The notes beneath the pieces were generated by a model. The model was not told where the DNA came from and did no database searches. It was given only the letters and a program-made list of their open reading frames with translations. The translations under genes and the position numbers were made by a program. DNA of 64,000 nucleotides, from assembly GCA_018287875.1 (NCBI GenBank), contig JAGVVL010000015.1, positions 1,426,001-1,490,000 on the forward strand, read 5' to 3'. This document shows positions 34,184 to 45,246 of this stretch, piece after piece. This stretch comes from Nigrospora sphaerica. Its lineage: Eukaryota > Ascomycota > Sordariomycetes > Amphisphaeriales > Apiosporaceae. Position 1 is the stretch's first letter, and each line of letters begins with the position of its first letter.

Positions 34184-34599
34184 TTCGAACCCCGTTAATG
34201 AGAAGAAGAACCCTACGGTTTCATTCACGAAATCCTGCCGTGCAACGCCAATGCCGCCGCCTGTACCGTGGCCGTGCCCATTTTCCTGTCCTCCCTGCTC
34301 TAATGCATTGCCCCCCCGTGTGCCCCAGTGATACAGCTCCTCTGGCCGCCGTGCCTTCTGAGATATCCCCCCCCTCCGCCCATCGACCCAATCCCCTACC
34401 CCGCGAAGCCAACGTCCACCGCTGGTGGAGACTTCTCGTGCCAGAATGCCCTCCTCTTGGCACACCGGGATTAAAACTATGTGTGCTGTTAAACTTCATG
34501 TCGTCATGCGGGCGAGCGTCAAGATATATACAAATGGGAGAAGAGAGAGTGTGTGATGGTGATGGTGATAGTGACGAGGTGGGTAGTGTCGCATCCGCG

Positions 34600-36089
34600 T
34601 CACGGGCGGCGGGGTGATCCCAAGCCGACGCCGCTGTCGTTCTGGCTGTGCTCGGGCTGCATGTCCGTGAGCTCCAGCGAGCCGGGGCTGGACCGGCGCT
34701 CGTCGGTCCAGGCGGCCGTCGACCCGTCGTTGGTCTCCCGGCTGATCTCGACCCGCCGCGTCGCCATGGTGCCCGAAGGGTAGCGGGTGAGCTCGGCCTC
34801 GTCGTCGTCGGCTTTGCTGTCCCGCCGCTCCGAGATGCGCGACATGAATGACAGCCGCGAGATGCTGGCGATGTGTGTCGTGTTGCCCCAGTCGCCCTTG
34901 TTCCCGCTTCTGCTCTGCCCCAGTTCCACGTCGATCAGCGTGGGGTCCCGACTGCCGCTGGCGCCGGCGCCGGCGCCGAAACCCTTGGACCGGTTGGTGC
35001 GCGAACCCGGCAGTCCGAGGCTGGGACCCGTGCGCCTGCTGTTCTCGGTGGACTGGAAGCCGCGTATCCTCCAGGCTCGCAGCAGTGGCCGGATGGTGAC
35101 GAGGCTCGAGGCGACGATGGCCACGCCGGGCTCGATCAGGGTCCAGACCATGGCGTTCGTGCCGTCAACTTATAGCGTGTTAGTCGTGGGCTGGCGCCTG
35201 TAATGCTGAGGTAGACCGTCCGGGAGGTGACTTACAGAGGATATCGCTGAGATCCGACAGGTCCGACAGAAATTTGAGGCGGATCAAGGTCGCGATGCTG
35301 GCAAAAATCCCCAGCCCCAAAATAAGGACCACCGTGGCCTTCGCCTGCTTGGTCATCTTCACATTCCAGACCATCGGGATCGGCAAGAGGGCGTAGAGCC
35401 AGTCGGACAGAATGGTCATGATGCTCAGCGCGTATGCGGCGTCGACGATGGCTTGGGGCGAGACACAGTGGTTCTCCGGGTTTTCGAGCAGTCTGTAATT
35501 CCACTGCGCCGCGACGGGGTCACACTGCAGCAAGTTCCAGAAGAAGAGGACCAAGCTCCAGATGGTCACAATGACGATGCTTGCCCAGATGGTGTATCGG
35601 TACCGCTTCTGCGTTGCGATGCGGAGGAGGAAGACGCCGATGGAGAGTTTGATGAACATCATGTCGAGTACGTACGTGGCCGTTGCCAGGGCCTGGTACT
35701 CGAGGGCGTTGATCTCGTGTTCTTGGGACAGTGACTTATTATGCCTTCCCATCCCATGGTAGTAGCCAACGATGATGAAGGAGCACGACGCTGTGAATAT
35801 CAACTTTGCACGCCATCGCTGTTAGCTTCCCTGATTGTTCTTTCCCACGTGGGTAGAAGTAAGACGCCCGTCATGCCTGCTGGTATTTGCGATGAGAAGA
35901 CGTGAGGGGGACACGTACCTGGGCGATCAACATGAACCAGTCATCCATCAAGAACCCTTTCAACATGAAGGCCCGCACATATGTCCTCAGTAAAACAGAT
36001 GTCCAGGTCAGCGCCAGGAACAGGCTGGCCGTGATGGCCAGCGACATGCCATTGCTTTCGGTTGAGGCGTTGGGGTCTTGAGCCGCCAT
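34600..36089 (-). CDS. Rhodopsin-domain integral membrane protein (Pth11-like / SAT4 type)
   Basis: Exons 36089-35919, 35803-35236 and 35168-34600 give 435 residues. The family is a large fungal group of seven-helix membrane proteins, some acting as Pth11-type G-protein-coupled receptors for surface or nutrient cues. Visible helices include SLAITASLFLALTWTSVLL, LIFTASCSFIIVGYYHGMG, ATATYVLDMMFIKLSIGVF, the helix around WASIVIVTIWSLVLFFW, DWLYALLPIPMVWNVKM, VLILGLGIFASIATLIRL and VWTLIEPGVAIVASSLVTI. These blocks, with LRTYVRAF after helix 1 and PLLRAWRIRGF after helix 7, are signature positions of the domain. The C-terminal 150 residues are hydrophilic, Ser/Arg-rich and probably cytosolic. 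No cysteine-rich CFEM domain precedes helix 1, so it belongs to the CFEM-less class. The ligand is unknown. Confidence 0.9.
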
Positions 36090-39000
36090 GGCGTCGAGAC
36101 CGCCAGGTCGTGTGGAGGACCAAAGAACCGTCGGGCTCGGCAGGAGTATCTGAGAATCGACAGACACACCGCCGGGTAAGAAGATGGCGCATCGAGACGG
36201 GACGGGATCACGTCTGAGATATACACGTCCGGGGGGGGGGAGGCATCCCAACCTAGCCTTGCAGAGGCGAGGGGCCAGCCATATATGCGTACCTACGGTC
36301 AGGGGGAAAATCGTTCCAGACCAGTGGAACCAGCAGTTCTGCTCATCGCGGCCAGGGTCTTTCTTCACACACACACACAAACACACACACGGCAAGGCGT
36401 GGCAAGAGATGGCATGGGAGGGGCCAGTACCCATGTACATAGCAGCCTGCCAACCTACCCTACGGTACCGAGTCCTGCCGGGGTGGTGAGTAGAGGGGGG
36501 CCATATCCGTGCCAGATTGCCAGTCCCAGAGGAGCCAACCGTGCCGTGTCCCCCCCCTTAGGGCAACCTTTTGCATGTCAACCGTCCGTTCAGCCGTGCC
36601 TGGGCTGCAGTACCCGTCATGCCTTCTCCCAGCCAGAGGACAATGCTGCACGCACAGGGCCGGGAAGTCCCCTGTTGGCTATGGGACCCACGGCACCGGG
36701 CGTGGACAATGTTGGTATCCAGGCTTCCCGAGGGTGGACAGCCCCAATAACCCCGGGCATTCTGCCTGATTGGGCGGGGGCGGCATCGATTGGTCCAGGT
36801 CTGCGTACAGCCGCAGCGGCAGCGGCAGCGGCAGCGGCAGCGGAGAGCAGAAGGGACAAGGAGCTGGAAGAGAGAGGGAGAAGAAGCACGCACTGACACT
36901 GACAGCGTGCATGGGGGGGCCTCTATTCGGCAGGCCGGCCCAGCAGCGGATCCCGATGGGCGGGCAGGGAACCAAAGGTGCGCCGGGGTCCTCGACATGA
37001 GTGCAAATCGTCTGGGACACCGACGAAGGCCTGGGACATCGGAGGGTCGTGTTGGTTTTGTCGAGGGGCCACCCATGTTTCCCAGCCGGACCAGCCCCTG
37101 CGAAACTCGCGCGCGACGACGTGTCGTACCGCTGCTGTCCCTGTAGTCGGCGTGCGTTGTGTGGCCGCTCCCCCATGCTCGTTCCCATCCCCGTTATCCC
37201 GCTTAACATTCATCCCGGCCGTGTGCTTACCGGGGAGGTGGAGCGCTAGCCGTTAGTGGGTTGGCACAAGCGCGCCGAGCGATCTGCGAGCCTCCTCGCC
37301 TATTCGCACTGGCGACTCTTTTCGCTGTTGCATCCCATCGCCCGGCGTGGCGTTGCAGCTATGGCTGGGCTGCTTTTGTCGGCTCACCGCGCGAGGAACG
37401 GGTGTGCCGTCACTGAAGGGCTCCTGGGACCGAAATCCTTGCCGGTCGTGGTTTAGGATACAATGAGGGAGCGGTGTATTCGAGCAAGGGTGGTGTCATC
37501 TTCTGGTGTACTTGTTATTCCGCATCGTACATCGAAGTGCATCGCACCGGTTCTTATCGTGCGGAATCGCCGAGGGCTCTGGGCTGCTGAACCCCAGAAC
37601 TTTTGCAGCAATTATCCATCCATGCATTTGAGCCCTGTCACCGATCTGTATCCATCAGGTGCGGCATCGATGAGCGGCAGAAAAAGGAACGAGGGTTCTG
37701 CGGGTGATCTTCAGCCCCAGCCTGGTCCGCGGGACATTAGCGATTCACGACGGCTTGCCGGTGCTTTTGATTTGTACCCCGGGTACTTGACCTCAGGCCT
37801 CCGTCACCCCCATTGGTAAATCGGTGCAGAGAAGACTGCAAGCGTAGCCTCATTCCCAGCCGGTGGGGACCACGCGAACGAGCTGATACTGGAAGCCGCT
37901 TCGTCGCCGCGATGTGAGGCAATGCTGTATTGTAGCTGGAGGTAAGGTACCAACCGGCCGAGTGGATCTCCCCCAGTTTGCGAGGTCGACCGAATGGTGG
38001 AACCAAGATAAAATTGCTTGGCGGTTCAAGTTCCATCGTGACTGGCCCGCGGCTCACACTACCCCCGTAAACGACCCAAAGAAATGGCCCTTACCCTCCG
38101 TCCATATTGCTCCTCCGACCCTAGCAGTAGGGCAAGGCATGGCGACAAGGTAGTGTGCAATCTGTCGCGCCGCTTCTCCCCTGCCGATAGTTGGCCTTCC
38201 TGAGCATACTACCATCGCGCCAGCCCAGTCCAATTCGGGTGGGGGGAAGTCGGCCTGGGATCGCCAGGGCACGAGGCACGCGGGCATGGTCACGTATCCA
38301 GGTTCATCCCTTTGGATAGGCCTCCTCGTCTCGCGTCCGTCCCAGGATATCCCCATTGAGCAGCGTGGGTATCGCTTGGCCCAACGGGGGGGGGGGTTCT
38401 CCGTAAGTGATCTCTCATGTTCCGTGGTGTAGCTAGCTCGGGGCGATCGGGCTGGGAGAGTTTCAACCCTGTATAGTGGGAGGTCCGATGCTGACGGGCT
38501 ATACTCGTTAGTGGCCTCTAGTTCCGGTACTTTTGCATCAAAGAGGACATCATCTTCGAGAACCGAGGTCAGCCGCCGGAAGGGGCTAAACAAGCCTCTC
38601 CATGATGGTTTCTCACTAGCCATCTGCCCCCGCTGAGTTGCCCGCGAACATGGCCGGCACTGGGAAACCCCAGCGCCAGGCAAGGTTTTGCAATACCGCC
38701 CGCTGGCTCCCAAAACGGCCTTGTTTGGGCAACGTGGCACATGTGCCGTCCCCTCTTCTTGAATACCGAGTGTGCCATCCGCCAACTTGAGGTCCCCGCG
38801 CAACGCGTACCGGGCGGGACGTCCGGGCAAGCAAGCAAGCTGTTCTTCCCATAGTGTACGAATCCGTCGAACTTTCGTGCTGCCCATGTTGGCCTCGGTC
38901 CTCCGGGGGATCCCCCTTCTTTATCAAGCGTGAAGCAACGGCGCGCCGGAGCTCATGAACGAGGAGGGGTGTTAAACAAACACGAGGGCCCGGGGGCGGG

Positions 39001-41028
39001 TGGCCGACGACAGTGCTGTGCATAACTCTCATAAGTGCCGTCAATATATGACTTCGCCGGCCGGCCTCCCTCTGGTCCTGCAACCTCAGTCCACTCAGCG
39101 ACAGCCGGCTGCTGCCTCCCATGGGTCCAGGATGTTGGTAAGTAGGCCGGCCGCACCTAGGCAGGGGCCATCCTCACGTAGGCAAGGGCATTCAAGCACT
39201 GATGCCCACTGAGAAACAAGGCCGTAACGAGGCCGTGGCCTCGGTAGCTGCGGTTCCGGTCTGGAGCGTTTGGCCAACTATCAACAGTAGTGAACAGTCA
39301 CCACCGTAGTATCCCGCAAGATTGTTTGGGGTTTAGCAATACCGTTCGGTATTTCGACTAGAAGAGGGTTTCATACATGCGGAGCGGGACTGCCAGCCAG
39401 TTTCCGACACCTTTACCGTTCCATTTCTCATAGGGAAAGGGAGTCACTGGCCGTTGTATTTTACCGGGCAACAAAATAGGCACAGCATCGGGCCAGGTAG
39501 TTTGGGAATATCATTTCCATCGGGTTGGCCCCTCCTTGGCATCGTGCTGCCAGCCGCATATCGAGGCCGGACGGACACTGACGTGCATTTCCGGCATCTG
39601 CAGCCAAGCTGTTACATACATAGCCAGAAAAAGCCTAGAACATGAACGATACCCGGTCCGTCCGAACGAATTTCAAGCTCAAGGCCGGCGAAGGCACTAT
39701 CGACGGCTCCCACGTCTGGTCTCCTTTGAATGGTAGGCAGACACAGACACACACACACACGCACGTGGACACGCGCCCAAGTACACACACAACCAAAGCA
39801 AAGCAGCCATGGTATTTCAGCCGGAGTCGCGCTGGTTCCCCCTATAGGTATAGTGTAGAGGGGCCGGTGGGCGTCCGGGGGTTTCTCGCATGCGTTGCCG
39901 AGATGAAGCAGGTCGCGGGAATGGCCGCTCTCCCGCCGGATCCCATGCGTATTCCAGGACTGTTCTCCGACGTGCTCAGCTGCACAGGAAGAGAAGGCGA
40001 AGTGGTTTTTGGGGGACGTACGCGGACACGGACTGTGGGCTAGCGGACGTGGCGGACACTAAAGCAAGCCGGAAGGATCCGAAAGGCAGCATTGCATTCC
40101 TACACGTACGTACTGGGGTATAGGATCTCTACGGACTGGCTGGAATCCTGCTGCTGCAACGTCCGAAGAAGTCCATGCAAGTCACGCCAGCGTGTGGGGG
40201 GTGAGCAGGGGTTTTCGAGACGGAACGGCCCCAAGCTGAACCCCGTGCCGCGCAACGGCCCGCCCACCCGTTCACGCCCAGTCATGGACCACGCGACTTC
40301 TGGCGGGCGGATGAGCCACGAGGTTGCATACTTGAAGAAGGACTCGTCCTTGGCCACGCAGAAGAAGCACTGGCAGCTTCAATCGGTATGGCCACTGAAT
40401 TGTATTGTAGACCTGGCACCCGGCAAAGGCCGGTTGTGGGGGGAAGCGCCTACAGAAAACCGGACGCGTGCAAGATTCGGCATGAAACCAGCAGGTTATG
40501 TACTTTGTCCAGTTCACGTCGGGATGCCTTGAGGATCAAATTGTCATTGCCCTCGGTCTAGGGTGTGTAATATGGGAAGTAAGGAGGAGGGAATAGAAAA
40601 CATCGCGTCTTTTCCCTCCTTCTCTCCGGGCGAGCTTGCGCGACGCCGTCCTTCCGCTATCTCGCCCTTCCGTCTTCCGTCTTCCGTGATTTTTGTGCGC
40701 GGGCGTGGGCATTTTGCCCCGCAGCAGCCCGTCGGTCGGCGTTTGCGAGACAAACCTCAATCCTGACCCCCGGCGGCTAAACACAGGCGCATTCTGACAA
40801 CCTCCTCGCACAAAGCACCGAAAACCTCGTTGCGTCGCCAAAAGGGGCGGACGCGAAAAATCCAAACTTCTGCTCCCGGAACCTCGACGACCCTCTTGGT
40901 CTTGATTGGGAGCGCCGAAGTGGAACGTCAGGAAGTGCGCCGCGCCGTCATCTCTCAACTTCATTCCTACCCGATTTACACTCCTCCAACGCCCCGCCTC
41001 CCGCGTCACGACGCCCCGAGAGCACGCC
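36090..41028. other. 4.9-kb divergent intergenic region, no gene seen
   Basis: Between the rhodopsin-domain gene and the formamidase gene only unsupported frames occur. A 277-codon ATG frame at 38054-38887 (-) has no recognisable motif. Simple repeats are CA runs at 36366-36391 and 39736-39760 and G runs at 36231-36240 and 38385-38395. The (AGCGGC)n stretch near 36810-36845 is low-complexity. Confidence 0.55.
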
Positions 41029-42075
41029 ATGGCCTCCTCTCTCCATTACGAAACGTTCCGCTACGGCGACCACGAGCTGCAGGAAGTCAGCGTCTGGACG
41101 GCGGCCGACGCTGCCGGCGGGCTGGGTACCGGCCTCTGGGTCATGTAAGTCGTTTCCGTTTCGTTCCCGCTTGCCCCGCGATGTGCCGCCCCCGCGGCCT
41201 CGATTGCACCACCACCGCCGCCGCCCGGGGGGGGGAGAAAAGAAAAAACAAGGGAAAAGACCGCCGGCTAACGCGGCGGGGAACCTCGCGGCCCCCCGGG
41301 GCCGTCGCCCTCCCCGGACCGCACGCACAGCTACATCCACGGCGGGGCGTGGCGCGACCCGCGCGTGCAGCCCGCGACCTTCGCGCCGACCGTGGGCCAC
41401 GTGCTGGCGTCGGCGCAGCGCTTCGCCGTCGCCGGCTACGCCTCGCTCGGCTACCGGCTGAGCGCGCACGCCGCCTTCCCGCAGGACCCGGCGGCGACGC
41501 CGCCGCACCGCCGCCGCGCCGCCGGCCACCCCGACCACCTCGCCGACGTGCGCGCCGGCCTCGCCGCCCTGCGCGCCCGCTACGCCTCGGCCCGCCGCTA
41601 CGTCCTCGTCGGCCACTCGGCCGGCGCCACCCTCGCCTTCCAGGTCCTCATGGGCGACGCCGCCGTCGCCCCCGGCGCCCCCGGAACCCCGCTGCCCGCC
41701 CCCGACCTCGCCCCGCCCGCCGCCGTCGTCGGCCTCGAGGGCATCTACGACCTGCCGGGGCTCGTGCGGCGCTTCGGCCCCGCCTACGCCGAGTTCGTCG
41801 CCGCCGCCTTCGGCCCCGACGAGGCCGCCTGGGCCGCCGCCTCGCCCGCCCGCTTCGCCGGCCCCTGGCCCGCCGGCCCCCTCGCCCTCCTAGGCTGGTC
41901 GCCCGACGACGAGCTCATCGACGAGCCCGAGGTCGACGCCCTCGCCGCCGTCCTCGCCCGCGACGGCGTCCCCCTGCGCGTCTTCAAGGACCTCGAGGGC
42001 CGCCACAACGCCCTCTACGAGGACGGCCGCCACTTCGCCCGCCTCATCTGCGAGGCCCTCAAGCAGCTGGCCTAG
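41029..42075 (+). CDS. bna7: Kynurenine formamidase (N-formylkynurenine hydrolase, Bna7)
   Basis: Exons 41029-41144 and 41331-42075 give 286 residues. The enzyme hydrolyses N-formyl-L-kynurenine to kynurenine and formate in the kynurenine route from tryptophan to NAD. It is an alpha/beta hydrolase: the oxyanion motif HGGAW is rebuilt across the intron (WVI-YIHGGAWRDP, residues 37-48), the nucleophile elbow is GHSAGATLAFQ, the acid is in the GWSPDDELID segment, and the catalytic His is in EGRHNALYED. ASLGYRLSAH and HPDHLADVRAGL are typical of the fungal Bna7 group. The intron (186 bp) is long for this window. Exon 2 is exceptionally GC-rich: 52 of 60 bases at 41521-41580 are G or C, with nearly all codons ending in C or G. 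The start ATG has a GCCATGG context. Confidence 0.93.
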
Positions 42076-42706
42076 TGCGTGAAGCCCCGTCGGCTTCGGC
42101 CACCGGGGGCGAGCGGTGATACCGGCTGCGAATAATGGGATTATCCGTCTCTGCACGCGTGCTTCTCATCAGCTGCTTCTTGAGTTTCGGGTGCAGGATT
42201 GTTAAGAGAGTTAGGTGTCCGGCAAACGTTGGGTATTGTTTAACAAATGTATTGTATCTTCCATCTGTATCCGGGGGTATCTTCTTTGAGACCTCTTATC
42301 AAAACCTGCCGAGGTGCTCACGGGCCCCATATTCTTTCTCATCTATTCCGCATCTCCGACATACCCCTCACGGCACGGCGCAGCGGCTTTTCACCCCGCG
42401 CCCGGCCATCTCGAGGCGGCGCATCGCCCGCGGCGTGTTTCCCTGGCTGACGCCTGCGCTGCCCGCTCTGCAGTGCTCACACGTTTGCCTTGCCGTGCCG
42501 GCCGATTGCTTCAAGACCTCAAGCCAGCCTCGAACCGGCCTGACGGCGGCGTCGCGAAAGCCCAAGGAATGCTGGCTTGGGAAGTCGCGACTCGGCGGTG
42601 CTGCGGGTTTGCCGTCGATGTGCTGGACCCGAGTCTCATCTCACGGCGCGCGGCCACCGGCTGACTTTTGGCTTGGTTGCCAACTGTGGTCCAGTCCCGC
42701 CTCCCT
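42076..42706. other. Convergent 3' region
   Basis: The gap separates the 3' ends of the formamidase and F-box-like genes. It is far less GC-rich at 42180-42300 than the coding sequence beside it. No gene is visible. Confidence 0.6.
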
Positions 42707-43363
42707 TCAATCCTCCTCCCCCTCTTTCATCATTTCTTTGGCGTTCCATTCCTCGAAGGGTTCGGCCGGCTCGCCCACGTCTTTCATCATGGTCTGCTCC
42801 AGCCAGCGAGCGTAGTTGGTGAAGCCCATGGTGTCGCCCCAGACCTTGGCCTTCTTGACGCCGCGGACGGCCTCGAGCGGCTTGAGCGCCTCGGGGCCGG
42901 CGACGCCGTATTGCGTCTCCCAAGCCTCCACGTCCAGTTCTTCGAGGCCGTTGAGCGCGGCGGCGGCCCTGGCCTCGTCAAAGGCCGGATCGGCGTCCAG
43001 GCGGATGGGCAGGTAGATGCGCCGGATGAGGCCGCCCAGATGCGAGGCGTAGACGGGAGTCCGGGTCGAGTGGAGACGGGGGATGGTGGTGAGGAAATTG
43101 GGATGCGCCGTGAACTTGTTGGGCTTGTAGAGCATGGGCACGGCCTCCTCGTACGTCTGCTGGCAGGCGGAGAGGATCTCGGGGTATAGACACGGGGGCG
43201 CGGCCTGCTTGGCCGGATTCCACTCCTCGGGGAGAACAAGGAGGTACGAGTAGATCTCGAGCCGCAACTCGACGGGCAGCGTCATAAAAGTCGCCGGCTC
43301 TCGGTGTTTCTGCTCGAAGAAGAAGGGCAGATCGCTGGGGGGCTTAGATGTCACGGCCGTCAT
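42707..43363 (-). CDS. F-box-like / 2EXR-type short protein of unknown function
   Basis: This is a single-exon gene of 218 residues. Residues 26-42 (TFMTLPVELRLEIYSYL) match the LPxELRxxIYxxL motif of fungal F-box-like and 2EXR families, which are common and expanded in Pezizomycotina. The next segment (ILSACQQTYEEAVPMLYKPN) is also typical: a possible 'previously assigned residence' helix followed by a Tyr-rich strand. The rest is alpha/beta-like, with an acidic C-terminus (EEWNAKEMMKEGEED). If the N-terminal motif is a functional F-box it could bind Skp1, but no substrate-binding repeats are present, so a role in ubiquitin ligation is only inference. The ATG at 43363 is the first in frame. 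Confidence 0.85.
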   Translation of the reverse strand: MTAVTSKPPSDLPFFFEQKHREPATFMTLPVELRLEIYSYLLVLPEEWNPAKQAAPPCLYPEILSACQQTYEEAVPMLYKPNKFTAHPNFLTTIPRLHSTRTPVYASHLGGLIRRIYLPIRLDADPAFDEARAAAALNGLEELDVEAWETQYGVAGPEALKPLEAVRGVKKAKVWGDTMGFTNYARWLEQTMMKDVGEPAEPFEEWNAKEMMKEGEED

Positions 43364-45246
43364 GATTGTGGTTGTTTTTGGTGGTAGCGATGAAAGGTTG
43401 CTTGGTGGTGGTGGTGATGGTAGTGTGGATGTGTGATCTCTTGCTGATCGAAATTGCTTGGGTATGCCGAATGGGATACAGAATGAGCCATCGCACCCGA
43501 GGCGTTATATATTTCCCGGACGCCATGTACCGTAGATGCGCGATTGGTTGGTGTTGGCTATCTATGATGTTCCTGCAGGGACCGGGATCCAGCAGGCCAG
43601 GGCACGGCTACGTGCATGGCTCATCCAGGGATAGTGAGGCCAAAATCAGATGACTTCGGAAAGGCCTGCAGGCAGTCAGGAGAGGGCCGGCCCGTCCAGG
43701 CTCGAGGCGCGAAGCGCGCTCGTATGATCAACTCGTGACGCTGTTTTGGCCGCGGGCGAAGGCCGGGACGGGACGGGGATCTGCCGGAGAAAACCTGGCA
43801 TCGGATCTTTTGCGGGACGAATGCACAATTGTTTCATACTACCTAGCCCAAGGCGTCGTGCTTTCTCTCACTCGTTCCTCTCGCTCTCGCTCGACCTTTT
43901 TTGGTGCGCGCTCTGAGGGGTAGAGAGGCTGCAGCAGTCGGCCAATCGCCCGCATTCTAGGCCCGATTACCGACGGCAGAAGAGGCAAGATAATGCACGC
44001 CTGGCATAGTGCTCGCTCGCTCGCTCGCTCGCACCCGGGCGCCTCACCGACAGGCGCGCAAACCAACTCTGCTGGTTTGTGCGACCACGCATGGCTGCGC
44101 ATTTCAGTATCCATCTTATCGAGAACACGGTGGGGATTTCGTTTCGGGCGAGATCGGGACCGAAGTGCGGACAGACGAGGCATCGGACCATAGAACCGTC
44201 TCGGCCTAAAGCAGAGCAAAGGCAGTCCAAGTCCGGCCAGCCTGGCCAACCCGGCCAGCCTGCTTGCTACCTTACATGGTAGACGTAGACTTGCCCGTCA
44301 GCATGGCCGCCCCGGCGTATGTGACGTGGCGGCGGGCGCATCGAAAACCAGGGAAACGGGACACAGAGAGGATCCAAGGTGCGCGGCATGTGCGGGTGAG
44401 AAGGAACGCGAACGCGCATGGGGCATGGAAATGCGTGATCTTTATCAGAACACAGACCATGGGCGGCGTTGGACGGCGTTGCCCGGCGTGGCGTGGCGGG
44501 CAGAGGCTGCATACCTTACATAGGATGGATGTAACGATCGACCGATGGGGGCTCTCCATCATCGGAAGACGCCGTGAGGTCGCTCCCCCCCTGAAGCCTG
44601 GAGCTGGGTCTAATAAGCAAACGACCTATCCAGTCCTCTCCCGCACCGACCGCCCACAGAAAAGCCCAAATGCGAAGCGGGGCCGACCGGCACTTGCTAA
44701 AGAGGACTCCGGTCCTGTTTCCTTGCACTGCCACAGCCCTTGCCAATCCGCCCATTTCCCATCATCCCACTCCTCCCCCAAATCAGCGGCCGTGTGGCTC
44801 CGAGAGTTGCTTCTACGGAATACGTCGGGGGCTCCCGTTCCACTCATCTGTTCCTTTTTTTGGAAAAAGGCCGTCGCGCAGCTCCTTCCATCGGAACGAG
44901 CTGACGAGCTGACGAGATGCTGCCCGCCTAGGCATCCAGACGCCCTTGGGCTCTCCAGGTTGCAGAGGTTTTCGCGTTTTCGCGCGGGCGCGCGCATGCA
45001 AGCCGCCTCGTCGGTGCTGCGGTCCAAGAACGTGCGGGTGCAGATCCTTGCCCTCATCGAACCGATAGCTTCCGATTCTTTTATCGCAGCAGCAACAGCG
45101 GCTCCACGCCGCTGCGCCGGAAAACTACCCCTCTCGGCCTGGCCGAATGCGCGCGATACACACGGGGGTTCGCCTTCCCTTTCCTTTTCGTCGACATCTC
45201 ACGAGTGCCGTTGGGCATCGCGCGGTTGAATCCAAGGTGCGCTCCG
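43364..45246. other. Intergenic region
   Basis: This is the upstream side of the F-box-like gene and the downstream side of the DUF7136-type gene. A (CGCT)n microsatellite lies at 44009-44031. The frame at 44264-45229 (+) starts at TTG and resembles no family. No gene is called. Confidence 0.6.

Larger units (their letters stand above)
31738..34599. other. 2.9-kb convergent intergenic region
   Basis: I see no conserved coding sequence. It contains G runs at 32821-32831 and 33730-33750, alternating GC at 32097-32107, and a 27-bp tandem repeat at 34103-34183. Such low-complexity content fits non-coding DNA between two 3' ends. Confidence 0.6.

Noticed and set aside
38018..38036. B-box-like GGTTCAAGTTCC on the plus strand
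   Set aside because: No matching A-box, anticodon arm or acceptor stem surrounds it.
38054..38887. 277-codon minus-strand frame with a true ATG
   Set aside because: It has no recognisable domain, signal peptide or splice structure, and includes codons across a G run. It could be a lineage-specific gene but nothing supports it.
40830..42119. Long plus-strand frame overlapping the formamidase gene in another phase
   Set aside because: It is a shadow of the very GC-rich bna7 exon: an Arg/Pro-rich translation with a non-ATG start.
44264..45229. 321-codon plus-strand frame upstream of the DUF7136-type gene 3' end
   Set aside because: It starts at TTG and has a random-looking composition with no family resemblance.
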